Positions 51,048-60,565 of a DNA stretch of 64,000 bases are shown here, piece by piece. Position 1 is the stretch's first letter. Each line of letters opens with the position of its first letter. The position numbers and the translations under genes were made by a program. Location of the stretch: the NCBI GenBank assembly GCA_003611745.1, contig RAYF01000021.1, positions 29,931-93,930 of the forward strand, in the 5' to 3' direction. This DNA comes from a bacterium D16-36. GTDB lineage: Bacteria > Bacillota > Clostridia > Lachnospirales > Lachnospiraceae. The notes beneath the pieces are model-generated. The model did not search any database, was not told where the DNA came from, and saw nothing but the letters and a program-made list of their open reading frames with translations.

Positions 51048-52127
51048 ATGACAAAGCAGGTTTATCGGGAAACTTCCGATGCATTTATAAAGGAATATTT
51101 TTTGTATATTGTAATTTATACATTTATTATCTCAGGTCTATTTCTTGCCGGATATTATGTGTGTAATCAAAGGATATGGTACAGGGAAGATTACTTATAT
51201 TCCTTTATACACTGGATTCATAAAAATTGGCTCCCGCTTTTGCTGGGGGGGCTGCTCGGCGGCTATGTGGTTATTAGCTGTGCCTATCTCTGCATTATTG
51301 CAAGCATGTTGGGGAAAGTAGCAGATGCGGTAGACATGCTCTATACAGAGCGCGTGGATTATATCAAGCTTCCGGGGCAGCTTCACGAGATGGAGGTGCA
51401 GATGAATCAGGTAATGCATAATGCGCGGCAGAGCCGTCAGGCTACAAGGGAGGCAGAGCAGCAGAAAAATGATTTAATCGTCTACATGGCGCATGATTTA
51501 AAGACACCGCTGACTTCTGTGATTGGTTATCTGACCCTGTTAAGGGATGAAGCACAGATAACAGAGGATTTGCGGAAAAAATATCTGGATATTGCACTGC
51601 GGAAATCAGAGCGTTTGGAAGAGCTTCTAAATGAATTTTTTGAAATCACAAGGTTTAATCTTTCCCAGATGACTCTGGAAATGTCGGAAGTAAATATTTC
51701 AAGAATGACAGAGCAGATATTGTATGAGTTTAAACCGCTCTTTGAAGAAAAGGGGCTGACATACCGGCTGGAGATGGAGCAGGATATCTCCCTGTCCTGC
51801 GATGTGGACAAGATGGAGCGTGTGTATGATAATCTCCTAAAAAATGCTGTGAATTATAGTTATGAAAACACGGAGATTCTAGTTAAGCTACAGAGGAATG
51901 GTGACATGGGAATGCGCCTTACTGTCATAAACCACGGTAAAACGATTCCAAAGGAGAAACTGTCACGTATCTTTGAACAATTTTTCCGGCTGGATTCTTC
52001 CAGGGCATCCAAGACAGGCGGTTCCGGCCTCGGGCTTGCGATTGCAAAGGAGATTATAGCACTCCACGGGGGCTGTATTACCTGTGAGAGTGAGAAGGAA
52101 CAGATAATATTTACCGTTATAATGTAA
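51048..52127 (+). CDS. VanS-like sensor histidine kinase
   Basis: A 359-residue kinase with two membrane segments (about residues 20-42 and 63-88) enclosing a short outside loop, a HAMP-like linker, HisKA with H at about 149 (YMAHDLKTPLTSVIGYLTLL), N-box YDNLLKNAVNYS, and GSGLGLAIAKEI. The start ATG 51048 follows GGGGGAAAT. The pair with the VanR-like regulator fits sensing of cell-wall damage or glycopeptide-like compounds; no van resistance genes are in this window. Confidence 0.92.
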   Translation: MTKQVYRETSDAFIKEYFLYIVIYTFIISGLFLAGYYVCNQRIWYREDYLYSFIHWIHKNWLPLLLGGLLGGYVVISCAYLCIIASMLGKVADAVDMLYTERVDYIKLPGQLHEMEVQMNQVMHNARQSRQATREAEQQKNDLIVYMAHDLKTPLTSVIGYLTLLRDEAQITEDLRKKYLDIALRKSERLEELLNEFFEITRFNLSQMTLEMSEVNISRMTEQILYEFKPLFEEKGLTYRLEMEQDISLSCDVDKMERVYDNLLKNAVNYSYENTEILVKLQRNGDMGMRLTVINHGKTIPKEKLSRIFEQFFRLDSSRASKTGGSGLGLAIAKEIIALHGGCITCESEKEQIIFTVIM

Positions 52128-52171
52128 AACGCATGTTAGGAAATTGTAAGAATTTCATCATAAGAAACGTG

Positions 52172-52224
52172 AAAAAGACATCTGCCTTTTTGGTATATTA
52201 TACTTAAGGCAGATGTCTTTTTGA
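52172..52224 (+). terminator. Strong hairpin/terminator between sensor kinase and C39 peptidase
   Basis: AAAAAGACATCTGCCTT (52172-52188) and its perfect 17 bp complement (52206-52222) form a long stem with A- and T-runs. It separates the vanRS-like pair from the peptidase gene, so the latter is transcribed by read-through or from its own promoter. TATTATAC in the loop resembles a -10. Confidence 0.75.
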
Positions 52225-52280
52225 AATCTCCATTTTGCTGTATTTCAAGATTGTATAGATTATGAAAGGAGGGAGATACC

Positions 52281-53162
52281 ATGAATGAAAATATGAGAAG
52301 AGATTCTATGTATACACAGCTTCCGGTAAGGAAGCGCAGGAAAAGCAGAAGAAAGCTGTACCGCAGGCTGAGGACCGTTCTATTTGCTGCCATTACAATT
52401 GTAGCATGCGTAAAATTCTGGAGCTTTTTGTCATTGGATTTGGATGACCTGGCATATCTGGGGGCAGGTATGGGGAGTTGGTTTTCTGATGGGGATAAGG
52501 AAAAGAAGGACAGCAGTGAACTTGCAGAAACACTCTCAAGCGATAAATATCCGCAAAGCCTAATTGAGCTTTTGAAAAGGAATCCGGAGACGGAACAGTT
52601 TGTATTGGATTATCCGAAGAAAAAAGATTTTTCAGGGAAAATTGATGTGTCGGATGAGATTACAAAAGGGGAGATTCCATATTTTATGCAGTGGGATGAG
52701 CGCTGGGGATACCGGAAATATGGAAATGATTTTATGGCCCTGAATGGATGTGGGCCGTCCTGTTTATCGATGGTGCGCTGCGGACTTAGCGGCGATAAAA
52801 AATGGAATCCATATAAAGTAGCAAAAATGTCAGAGGAAGAGGGGTATTATGTCGCAGGAGAGGGGACTTCATGGACATTGATGAGCAGTGGCGCTGAGGG
52901 GATAGGGCTTACGGTCCATCAGGTGACATTTAGCGAAGAGGGGATTCGGTCTGCCCTGCAGATGGGGCAGCCGATTATCTGTGTAGTAGGGCCGGGGGAC
53001 TTTACTACCACAGGGCATTATCTTGTACTGGTTAAAATAAATGAAAACGGGGAAGTTGAGTTGAAAGACCCAAATAGCAGAAAAAACAGCGAAAAGACAT
53101 GGGCTGTCAAAACGCTGATGTCCCAGATAAGAAACTTATGGGCATACAGTTACGAGGGGTAA
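52281..53162 (+). CDS. Membrane-anchored C39-like cysteine peptidase
   Basis: A 293-residue protein. A very basic N-terminus (KRRKSRRKLYRRLR) is followed by one membrane segment (about residues 33-52) and an outside Peptidase_C39_2 domain: IPYFMQWDERWGYRKYGNDF, nucleophile Cys in NGCGPSCLSMV (about residue 155), GEGTSWTLM and the histidine in TTTGHYLVLVKIN. The arrangement behind a VanRS-like pair suggests a part in wall remodelling or peptide cleavage at the surface; the substrate is unknown. GGAGGGAG precedes the ATG. Confidence 0.85.
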   Translation: MNENMRRDSMYTQLPVRKRRKSRRKLYRRLRTVLFAAITIVACVKFWSFLSLDLDDLAYLGAGMGSWFSDGDKEKKDSSELAETLSSDKYPQSLIELLKRNPETEQFVLDYPKKKDFSGKIDVSDEITKGEIPYFMQWDERWGYRKYGNDFMALNGCGPSCLSMVRCGLSGDKKWNPYKVAKMSEEEGYYVAGEGTSWTLMSSGAEGIGLTVHQVTFSEEGIRSALQMGQPIICVVGPGDFTTTGHYLVLVKINENGEVELKDPNSRKNSEKTWAVKTLMSQIRNLWAYSYEG

Positions 53163-53355
53163 CTGAAAATCATTATTTACATTATTAGACTGACTGCAGC
53201 ATATCTAGATTTTGAAAAAATCCGTCAGATATAATATAGTAGCTATATGGCGCTCTAGTATTACCCGCTTTCATTCATCATACTTTTTGGTGATTAAAGT
53301 GGATTATTCTAGGAAATAGAGTGTGCCTGAAATGATGTGAAACGGGGAACGCCAT

Positions 53356-54072
53356 ATGGATAGGATACGGGTCTGTATCTGCGAAGACGATGTAACGCAA
53401 TTAGAATATCTGCAGCAGGAGACGGAGGGATTTTTTAGGCAGAAGGGCCTCACTGCCGCTGTCGAAACATTTGAGAGTGCAGAGCAGCTTTTATTTCATT
53501 ATCCTGCCGGCCTGCCGTTCCAGTGCCTGCTTCTGGATATAGGGCTTGGGAAGATGGATGGTATGGATTTGGCAAGGAAGATACGTGCACAGGACAGGGA
53601 GCTGCCGATTATTTTTATAACAGGCGAGAAGGGATATGTGTTTGAGGGATATAAGGTAGGGGCTGCCCGGTACCTGTTAAAGCCATACAAGCCTGAGGAT
53701 TTAGCGGAAGCTTTGTCGTCTGTGCTGCAGATTCAGGAAGAAAGGTCGGAAGAAGAATATCTGGGGTTTTATTTTCAGGGGGAATATATTAAATTAAAAA
53801 GAAAGGATGTTCTTCTAGCGGAAGTACATGGACATTATATCTCTATTAAGACAAAGGGGCAGGAGTATACTTTCAAGGGCAGCATGAAGGTGCTGCGGGA
53901 AGAGTGGCCAGATTCCTGTTTTGTTCTGGCAAACCGTTCCATGCTGGTGAACCTGCAGAATGTGGAGCGGATTACGCGGACAGAATGTTTCCTGAGTGAT
54001 GGCAGCAGTATTCCCATAAGCAGGGGATGCTATCAAAACTTGAATAAGGGTTTCGTTGAGTGGTTTATGTAA
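53356..54072 (+). CDS. LytTR-family response regulator
   Basis: A 238-residue response regulator with receiver (VCICEDDVTQLEYLQQETEG, Asp in CLLLDIGLGKMDG, T/K region FITGEKGY ... LLKPYKPEDL) and C-terminal LytTR domain (IKLKRKDVLLAEVHGHYISI, SMKVLREEWPDSCFVLANRS, NVERITRTECFL). It pairs with the GHKL kinase just downstream, as in Agr/quorum-sensing type systems. Start ATG is preceded by GGGGAACG. The two bases of the stop overlap the possible start region of the kinase. Confidence 0.9.
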   Translation: MDRIRVCICEDDVTQLEYLQQETEGFFRQKGLTAAVETFESAEQLLFHYPAGLPFQCLLLDIGLGKMDGMDLARKIRAQDRELPIIFITGEKGYVFEGYKVGAARYLLKPYKPEDLAEALSSVLQIQEERSEEEYLGFYFQGEYIKLKRKDVLLAEVHGHYISIKTKGQEYTFKGSMKVLREEWPDSCFVLANRSMLVNLQNVERITRTECFLSDGSSIPISRGCYQNLNKGFVEWFM

Positions 54073-54086
54073 TGTGGAGGATGTTT

Positions 54087-54803
54087 ATGTGGCTTGAGGC
54101 ATATGCAGTCGGGATTACGGTAGCATTGATTACGGTGTGCATATATAATTATAAAAAAAGGGAAAGCCTGTTTTACAAATATCAGGATAAGGTAACGCAG
54201 ATACAGATGGAGGAAGTCAATCATATCTATATGACAATGCGCGGCTGGAGACATGATTACCACAATCATATGCAGAAGATACGGGCGCATCTGGCACTTG
54301 GGCAATACGGGGAAGTGGACAGGTATATTGATTTGATGGAGACGGAACTGGCCGGGATAGAATTAAAGTATAATACAGGCAATGCCGGGGTAGACGCAAT
54401 GCTGAACAGTAAGCTGACACTCGCAGAGAAGAACGGCCTCCGGGTAAAGTGTGATGCAGCCCTGCCCGAAGATCTTCCAATTAACCAGCTGGATTTATGT
54501 GTTCTTCTTGGCAACCTGATTGACAATGCAATCGAGGCATGTGAAAAGATAGAAGATATGCAGGGGAGGTTCCTAAGGGTCTATATGTGTGTCCAGAAAC
54601 AGCAGCTATATATCTCGGTAAGCAATGCAACAAATGAGGTGATACGGAAGCTGGACAGGGAATACATCACAAATAAGCGCGGAAACCATGGGCATGGGCT
54701 GAGGAGGATTAACCTGATAGTGGAAAAACATCAGGGATATATTAACAGGCAGAATGAGCCGGGGGTGTTCGCGACAGAAATTATGCTGCCTATGGGGTAT
54801 TAA
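54087..54803 (+). CDS. GHKL-domain sensor histidine kinase, short form
   Basis: A 238-residue AgrC/CitA-like kinase with a single N-terminal membrane segment (about residues 6-24) instead of the usual six. The phospho-accepting histidine is in RGWRHDYHNHMQKIRAHLAL, the ATP-binding part has LLGNLIDNAIEACEKI and RGNHGHGLRRINLIVEKH. The start ATG 54087 follows GGAGG with six bases between; the frame could be extended upstream. With so little sensor, it may detect the membrane or a partner protein such as the ABC exporter behind it. Confidence 0.87.
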   Translation: MWLEAYAVGITVALITVCIYNYKKRESLFYKYQDKVTQIQMEEVNHIYMTMRGWRHDYHNHMQKIRAHLALGQYGEVDRYIDLMETELAGIELKYNTGNAGVDAMLNSKLTLAEKNGLRVKCDAALPEDLPINQLDLCVLLGNLIDNAIEACEKIEDMQGRFLRVYMCVQKQQLYISVSNATNEVIRKLDREYITNKRGNHGHGLRRINLIVEKHQGYINRQNEPGVFATEIMLPMGY

Positions 54804-54847
54804 ATCGTTTATGGATTGTGAATACAGTTCGTGAACGATTTTTTTCT
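54803..54847 (+). terminator. Terminator behind GHKL kinase, with LytTR-like site
   Basis: AAATCGTT and AACGATTT form the stem ends, followed by TTTTTTT. Inside, ACAGTTCGT (54824-54832) matches the LytTR half-site pattern. A TATAAT lies near 54897 before the ABC operon. So this may both end the regulator transcript and control the exporter genes. Confidence 0.5.
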
Positions 54848-54934
54848 ATTCATGAATATAATTACAGCATTGTCAGAAAAAGGGATATACTGGATATATA
54901 ATATAACCAAGGAATCAGAGAAGTGGAGGGAGAA

Positions 54935-56824
54935 ATGGCGGAGAAGAAATCTAAGAAAGAGGAAGAAAAGTATTCATTAATCAGTAATATTGTATATATC
55001 TATAAAGCACTTTTTCAGGAATATGGAAAAAAGATGTATTTCATTTTTGCAGTGCGCCTCTGCATCAGCCTGTTAACGAATTCCATATTGATTGCGCTTC
55101 CGGCCCTGGCAGTATCTTTGATTGAAGAGCAGAAAAATGCTGCAGAGTATCTATTTATTATTTTTGGGATGATTCTGGTTTATATCTCGCTCAGGGCACT
55201 GCAGGCATATGTGGAGAGCCATTACGATATATGCGGGACTATTACAAGATGTTTTGGTTTTGCGCCAGACTTGGTATGGAAGAGCCTGACAATGGATTAT
55301 GTGGACAGGGAATCCCATGAGAACCAGAAATTGTTTGGAAAGGCAAATGAGGCTACGAATTATGGCAATTATTATGGGATTGAAAGAATGTACAAAGAGA
55401 TTCCTGATGTGGTTTCCAATATACTGGGGCTGATTCTTTACGGGGGCGCTATTTTTGTTGTAGATGTGCGGATACTTCTGGTGTTGGTGCTTATGTTGGT
55501 TTTTAATATATATACCAATAAATATGCAAGAAATTATGTTATCCGCACCAGAGAAGAGAATACAGAAATTAATAGAAAAATGCAATATCTTTCCGATAAG
55601 TCAGTAAATATTGTGAGCGGAAAGGATGCCCGGATTTACCGTATGGAAAAGTGGTTTGGGGAATTGCTGGAGTCTTATGTGGAAAAGGGGGCGGCATGGC
55701 AGAAAAAAGTGGAGCGCCATTATTATGTTCCGGTAGCATCCGATACTATTTTTATTGCGTTAAGGGATGGGCTGGCATACCTGATTCTAATCCGCATGGC
55801 ACTGAGGGGGCAGATTTCCCTTGCCGCTTTTACACTGATGCTCGGCGTTGTGGCAGAATTCTCCAATTGGATGTTTGGGTTTGTCAATGCATGGAACAGC
55901 CTTATGGATGCCAATAAACCTGTCAGTGATTACCGCGCTGTTTTGGCGATAAAGCACAGTTTCCATCATGGGGAGGGAATTAAAATAAACCCGTCAGAAT
56001 TTCCGCCGGAAATCGTTTTAAAAGACGTCTCATTCTGGTATGCAGAGGAAGAGAAACCTGTTTTATCCCATATAAACCTGCATATAAGAAAAGGGGAAAA
56101 AATTGCACTTGTGGGCGGCAATGGTGCCGGAAAGACTACTCTTGTAAAGCTGCTCTGCGGTTTCTACCATCCGTCAGAAGGTGAAATTCTGGTTAACGGA
56201 GTTTCCATCGAGGATTATGATATTGAGTCTTACTTTGAAATGTTAGGGGTAGTCTTTCAGGATGTCGATGAGGTGGCATACAATCTCCTGCAGATTGTGT
56301 CGGGATGTATTGAGGAAAAAGCGGATAAGGAGTGGTTCTGGCGGGCAGTCAAGGCGGCGGGGCTGTATGAAAAGGTAATGTCGCTGCCGAAAAAGGAATA
56401 TACCTATCTAATGACTATTTTTGATGATAATGGAATCCAGCTTTCCGGAGGGGAGATGCAAAAGTTAATGCTTGCACGCTGTATCTATAAAAATGCGCCA
56501 TTTATGATATTGGATGAACCGACAGCCGCACTTGACCCGATTGCGGAGAGCAGGATGTATGAAGAATATAATTCCCTTACGTCGGACAAGACAAGTATAT
56601 TTATTTCCCACAGGCTTGCAAGCACCCGCTTTTGCGACCGCATTCTTTTTTTGGAAAATGGAAGGATTGCGGAGGAGGGAACGCACGGGGAGCTTATGGC
56701 AGCAGGCGGAAGATATGCAAAAATCTATGATATACAGAGCCATTATTATAAGGAGCGATTGACGGATTCTGTGGGGGGCGGTGCAGAGAACCCTATTGAT
56801 ATGGAGGCGGCATATGAAAGTTAA
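54935..56824 (+). CDS. ABC exporter, fused membrane/ATPase half-transporter 1
   Basis: A 629-residue type IV exporter half: six membrane segments (residues about 30-330) and an ATPase domain with Walker A GGNGAGKTT (near 393), signature LSGGEMQKL (near 502), Walker B FMILDEPTAALD (near 523) and ISHRLASTRF. It starts after GTGGAGGG. Its 3' end overlaps the next half-transporter by 11 bases, so they form a heterodimer. The ABC pair follows the LytTR/GHKL system, so regulation by it is likely; cargo (peptide or lipid) is unknown. Confidence 0.9.
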   Translation: MAEKKSKKEEEKYSLISNIVYIYKALFQEYGKKMYFIFAVRLCISLLTNSILIALPALAVSLIEEQKNAAEYLFIIFGMILVYISLRALQAYVESHYDICGTITRCFGFAPDLVWKSLTMDYVDRESHENQKLFGKANEATNYGNYYGIERMYKEIPDVVSNILGLILYGGAIFVVDVRILLVLVLMLVFNIYTNKYARNYVIRTREENTEINRKMQYLSDKSVNIVSGKDARIYRMEKWFGELLESYVEKGAAWQKKVERHYYVPVASDTIFIALRDGLAYLILIRMALRGQISLAAFTLMLGVVAEFSNWMFGFVNAWNSLMDANKPVSDYRAVLAIKHSFHHGEGIKINPSEFPPEIVLKDVSFWYAEEEKPVLSHINLHIRKGEKIALVGGNGAGKTTLVKLLCGFYHPSEGEILVNGVSIEDYDIESYFEMLGVVFQDVDEVAYNLLQIVSGCIEEKADKEWFWRAVKAAGLYEKVMSLPKKEYTYLMTIFDDNGIQLSGGEMQKLMLARCIYKNAPFMILDEPTAALDPIAESRMYEEYNSLTSDKTSIFISHRLASTRFCDRILFLENGRIAEEGTHGELMAAGGRYAKIYDIQSHYYKERLTDSVGGGAENPIDMEAAYES

Positions 56825-58649
56825 AGGAATTCTGGACCAGACGAAAATAGTGTTGCAGATGATTCGGAGGATGAGCCCATTTTATTTTTTTCTTGTGGTA
56901 TCTGAGGAAGCAATTTCTAGAGGGAGACCTATTTTATCACTCTATCTTGGCGCTAAGATTATTGATGGGATTGCAGCCAGAAAAGATGAGCAGGAGTTAT
57001 TGGCGGCTGCGATGCTTCTTGTGGTTTCCAATATGCTTCTTGCCCTGATTCAGTGGCTGATTGACAAAGTATTAATCGTAAAGAGGCGCATATTACAGGA
57101 TAGGATTAATGCTGCAATGGCAGAGAAATCTCTGGAGATAGATTATCAGATTCTGGAAAAGTCAGAGATACAGGAGAGCCTGACAAAGATACGCGAGGGA
57201 ACCATGTATAATGGGGGTTTTCCGGAGTTTTGCCAGAATATAGCTTTTTTTATATCTTCCTGCCTTAAAATCTTTTACGTTATCTGTGTGCTCATTCCCT
57301 TGTTCCTGAGTAATGAAGGGGACAAGGGGCATGGGATTTATGGTGCAGTAAATTCATGGTACGGAGGGGCGTTGTATATCGCTGCACTTGCCGCTTTTAC
57401 AGTTTACCATTGTTTTTTGTATCATAAGGTCAATGTCATTCAGAGTGATAATTTTGAGTGTGGGATTCATTCTAACCGTGTTTTTTCTTATTTCTGGGGA
57501 AAGGTATCTGAATATCAGCAGGGAAAGAGTGTACGGATTTACCACATGGTTGATATGATAAAGGAGCTGCATGCACGGCAGAGGGAAACAATAGTGCCGC
57601 ACTGGATGCGGGACCAAAAAAGAACTCTGTCCTGCTTTGCCAGAATGAATATGGCATCTGCCTTAATTATGGCGGCAAGTTATTTTTTCATTGGGTTAAA
57701 AGTATTGAGCGGCGCAGTATCTATTGGTGAATTTACATTTTATGCAGGCGTGCTTGCCTCAATGGCAGAAACTTTAGTCAGTATTATGAATTTATTCGCT
57801 AATATGAATATGTCAATGAAATATTTGATTAATTATGCGGATTATTTGGAATTGCCGAATGAGAAATATGATGGCACGCTGCCGATTGAAAAGCGTCTGG
57901 ATAATGACTATGAGCTGGAGTTTAAAAATGTTTCCTTCCACTATCCAAATAATGATGACTTGGTGCTTAAAAATATTACTGCTAAAATTCATGTGGGTCG
58001 CAAAATGGCGATTGTGGGCAGGAATGGTTCCGGGAAGTCGACATTTATTAAACTGCTCTGCAGGCTTTACGACCCGACAGAAGGGGAAATTTTGCTAAAT
58101 GGCATTGATATTAAAAAATATGATTACGATGAGTACCGCCGGATTTTTGGTGTCGTATTTCAGGATTTTCAACTGTTTTCCTTTTCGGTGGCACAGAATG
58201 TGGCGGCAGGAAATAATTATGACAGGGAAAAGGTGAGGGAGGCTTTAGGGCAGGCAGGTTTAAGAGAACGGGTGGAAGGGATGGAAAACGGGATAGAGAC
58301 GGTGATTTATAAGCAGGAGGATGAGGGGGTTGAGATTTCCGGAGGAGAGGCGCAGAAGATTGCTATTGCGAGGGCACTTTACAAGGATGCCCCGGTTGTG
58401 ATACTGGACGAGCCGACGGCTGCGCTCGACCCGGTATCTGAATTGGAAATTTATGAGCGTTTTGACGGGATGGTAAAGGAAAAAACAGCGATTTATATAT
58501 CCCACCGCATGTCGAGCTGCAGGTTTTGTGAAAATATTTTGGTTTTTGAGGGTGGCAATATTGTGCAGATGGGAAGCCATCAGGATTTGGCGGGGCAGGA
58601 TGGATTGTATGCCAGTTTGTGGAGGGCACAGGCACAGTATTATCAATAG
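56814..58649 (+). CDS. ABC exporter, fused membrane/ATPase half-transporter 2
   Basis: A 611-residue half-exporter. Walker A GRNGSGKST (near 401), Q-loop FQDFQLFSFSV, signature ISGGEAQKI (near 507), Walker B VVILDEPTAALD (near 527) and ISHRMSSCRF. Both ATP sites of the heterodimer appear complete in motifs, unlike many heterodimers with one degenerate site. ATG 56814 follows GGAGG. The gene ends converging with the Bce-like kinase gene, with a seven-base overlap. Confidence 0.9.
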   Translation: MKVKGILDQTKIVLQMIRRMSPFYFFLVVSEEAISRGRPILSLYLGAKIIDGIAARKDEQELLAAAMLLVVSNMLLALIQWLIDKVLIVKRRILQDRINAAMAEKSLEIDYQILEKSEIQESLTKIREGTMYNGGFPEFCQNIAFFISSCLKIFYVICVLIPLFLSNEGDKGHGIYGAVNSWYGGALYIAALAAFTVYHCFLYHKVNVIQSDNFECGIHSNRVFSYFWGKVSEYQQGKSVRIYHMVDMIKELHARQRETIVPHWMRDQKRTLSCFARMNMASALIMAASYFFIGLKVLSGAVSIGEFTFYAGVLASMAETLVSIMNLFANMNMSMKYLINYADYLELPNEKYDGTLPIEKRLDNDYELEFKNVSFHYPNNDDLVLKNITAKIHVGRKMAIVGRNGSGKSTFIKLLCRLYDPTEGEILLNGIDIKKYDYDEYRRIFGVVFQDFQLFSFSVAQNVAAGNNYDREKVREALGQAGLRERVEGMENGIETVIYKQEDEGVEISGGEAQKIAIARALYKDAPVVILDEPTAALDPVSELEIYERFDGMVKEKTAIYISHRMSSCRFCENILVFEGGNIVQMGSHQDLAGQDGLYASLWRAQAQYYQ

Positions 58650-59902
58650 ATATCTGATCCTGAAGCTTTTTGGAATACTACTGTTATGCACATATATCCA
58701 TTTTGGATTTCAGCATATATCTCGCCGCCCATTTTTAGCATGAGCTGGCGGCAGATATATAATCCAAGCCCGCTGCCCTTGCAGTTCCCACTGTTTGAGC
58801 CTCTCCAGAAACTCTCAAAAATATGGGGAAGCTCTGTCTCCGGCAGGGAACAGCCGCTATTTTTTACGCATAGAAGTGAACAGCCGTCCTCTTCTGAAAA
58901 TGCCAGTTCAATTTTATGGCCATCACCATATTTTATGGCATTTTCTATAATATTTTGTACCACTTCCGTTCCTCTGTCCAAGTCGCCTTTTAAAAGGCAG
59001 TTAGAATAGTCCCCAACAAAAAAGTTTATTTTATTTAACTGCAGTTTTTCTCTGTAGTAAGAGGTTATTTTATCAACGAGGCCTGATAGATAAAATTCGC
59101 CGGATGTTACTTCAAGGTTTAAGAAATCTTCATTTGATGCCTTTATGATCTGGGAGACGAAGCTTTCAATCTCATCCGCTTTGGCATTTATATTTTCTGC
59201 AATCTGGGCCTGCTTGTCCTTATCTGCATATAGCCCCATAGAAAGCGCTCTGGAATACAGTTTTATCGCAGAGAGAGGGGTCTTAATGTCATGTGAGATA
59301 GAAAGGACAAGTGTCTTTTTTTCGCGCTGGAGGTTTAATTCATGCTGTTTCTGGAGTTCTATATTTTCACGCAGCATATCAATGCCCCAGATGAATTTTC
59401 CAAAATAGTGGCTTTTCTGCTCTTTGACAGGCAGTGTCAGGTTGCCCTTTGACAGCTCGTATGGGACATTACTCAGTACATGGAATGGCTTTATTATTTT
59501 CCGGTGGAGATAGGCCAAAACAGTTAATATAAAAATAGATACCAAAATCAGCAGGCCGTTTACCATAATCACTATATTTTTTTGGCCGGCCTTGGGAATA
59601 TAAATATAATCAAAGCGGTATAATGTACTGCCAATCTGGCGGAAAAGGCAATCTCTGCTGCTTTCAAAAAAAGATGCGTCCTCCTTACGGTATTCTGTTA
59701 CCTTTGTTATATAAGTATATTTGGATAAATCAAGTTCTTTCAGGCCGTTTTTTTCAATTTCTATTGCAATTCTGTTGGCTTCCACACGGTACGGTTTTCC
59801 GCCGCTCCCATTTCTTAGTGTATTTAGGAGGATATTTGCACCCAAAAAGCCGAGAATAATAAAAAAGATTGCGATTACATAAATCTTGGCAAAATTCTTC
59901 AT
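58643..59902 (-). CDS. Sensor histidine kinase of Bce-like module
   Basis: A 419-residue kinase: membrane segments at about residues 6-28 and 130-152, outside domain between them with KYTYITKVTEYRKEDASFFE, a HAMP-like region, HisKA with H in LSISHDIKTPLSAIKLYSRA, N-box VVQNIIENAIKYGDG and GSGLGLYICRQLM. ATG 59902 overlaps the response-regulator stop by four bases; the longer frame upstream is not needed. It faces the ABC operon and overlaps it by seven bases. Confidence 0.9.
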   Translation of the reverse strand: MKNFAKIYVIAIFFIILGFLGANILLNTLRNGSGGKPYRVEANRIAIEIEKNGLKELDLSKYTYITKVTEYRKEDASFFESSRDCLFRQIGSTLYRFDYIYIPKAGQKNIVIMVNGLLILVSIFILTVLAYLHRKIIKPFHVLSNVPYELSKGNLTLPVKEQKSHYFGKFIWGIDMLRENIELQKQHELNLQREKKTLVLSISHDIKTPLSAIKLYSRALSMGLYADKDKQAQIAENINAKADEIESFVSQIIKASNEDFLNLEVTSGEFYLSGLVDKITSYYREKLQLNKINFFVGDYSNCLLKGDLDRGTEVVQNIIENAIKYGDGHKIELAFSEEDGCSLLCVKNSGCSLPETELPHIFESFWRGSNSGNCKGSGLGLYICRQLMLKMGGEIYAEIQNGYMCITVVFQKASGSDIY

Positions 59903-60561
59903 ACAAACTGATACCCCACTCCCCAGATTGTCAGGATTCGTTTTGGTTTTCCGGGGTTTTCTTCTATTTTTTTCCTGAGCCATTTTATGTGTACCGTCAG
60001 GGTCTGCGGTTCAGAAAAGCTGTCCGCCCCCCAGATTTGGTTGAAGATATATTCTTTCTTTAACACTTTTCCTTTATTTTCAATCAGTAAAAGTAAAAGG
60101 TCAAATTCCTTTGCTGTCAGTTCAAGCTGCTCCTGATTTTTGTATGCTGTGCGGTTTATTTTATTTAATGTTAAGTCCCCGTCGTGTATTTCATCGAGTG
60201 AGTATTTGCGCTTGAAAATTCCATTTATTTTTGCAAGAAGCAGGTCGATATCGTAGGGTTTTTCAATATAGTCGTCTGCACCTAGTATCAGGCCGTTTAG
60301 TTTGTCGTCTTTTTCTGTTTTTGCACTGACAATCAGAATCGGGGTGTTGCTTTCTTCACGGATTTTTTTGCAGACGGCAAATCCGTCGATGCCTGCCAGC
60401 ATAATGTCAAGTATAACAACTTTCGCACCATATTGTCCAAACAGCAGAAGGGCTTTTTCCCCATTTTCTGCAATGGCAGTGCTGTAGCCTGCCGCGCGGA
60501 GAAAGTCGCGCAGCAGCTCAGCCAGTTCTTTATTGTCTTCCACAATTAATATATCTGTCAT
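59899..60561 (-). CDS. OmpR-family response regulator of Bce-like module
   Basis: A 220-residue regulator: receiver (ILIVEDNKELAELLRDFLRA, Asp in VVILDIMLAGIDGF, SAKTEKDDKLNGLILGADDY, K in IEKPYD) and winged-helix output (LELTAKEFDLLLLLIENKGK, IWGADSFSEPQTLTVHIKWL, RILTIWGVGYQFV). It starts four bases after the ATPase gene stop. It probably controls the ABC genes upstream in the same operon. Confidence 0.92.
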   Translation of the reverse strand: MTDILIVEDNKELAELLRDFLRAAGYSTAIAENGEKALLLFGQYGAKVVILDIMLAGIDGFAVCKKIREESNTPILIVSAKTEKDDKLNGLILGADDYIEKPYDIDLLLAKINGIFKRKYSLDEIHDGDLTLNKINRTAYKNQEQLELTAKEFDLLLLLIENKGKVLKKEYIFNQIWGADSFSEPQTLTVHIKWLRKKIEENPGKPKRILTIWGVGYQFV

Positions 60562-60565
60562 GTTT

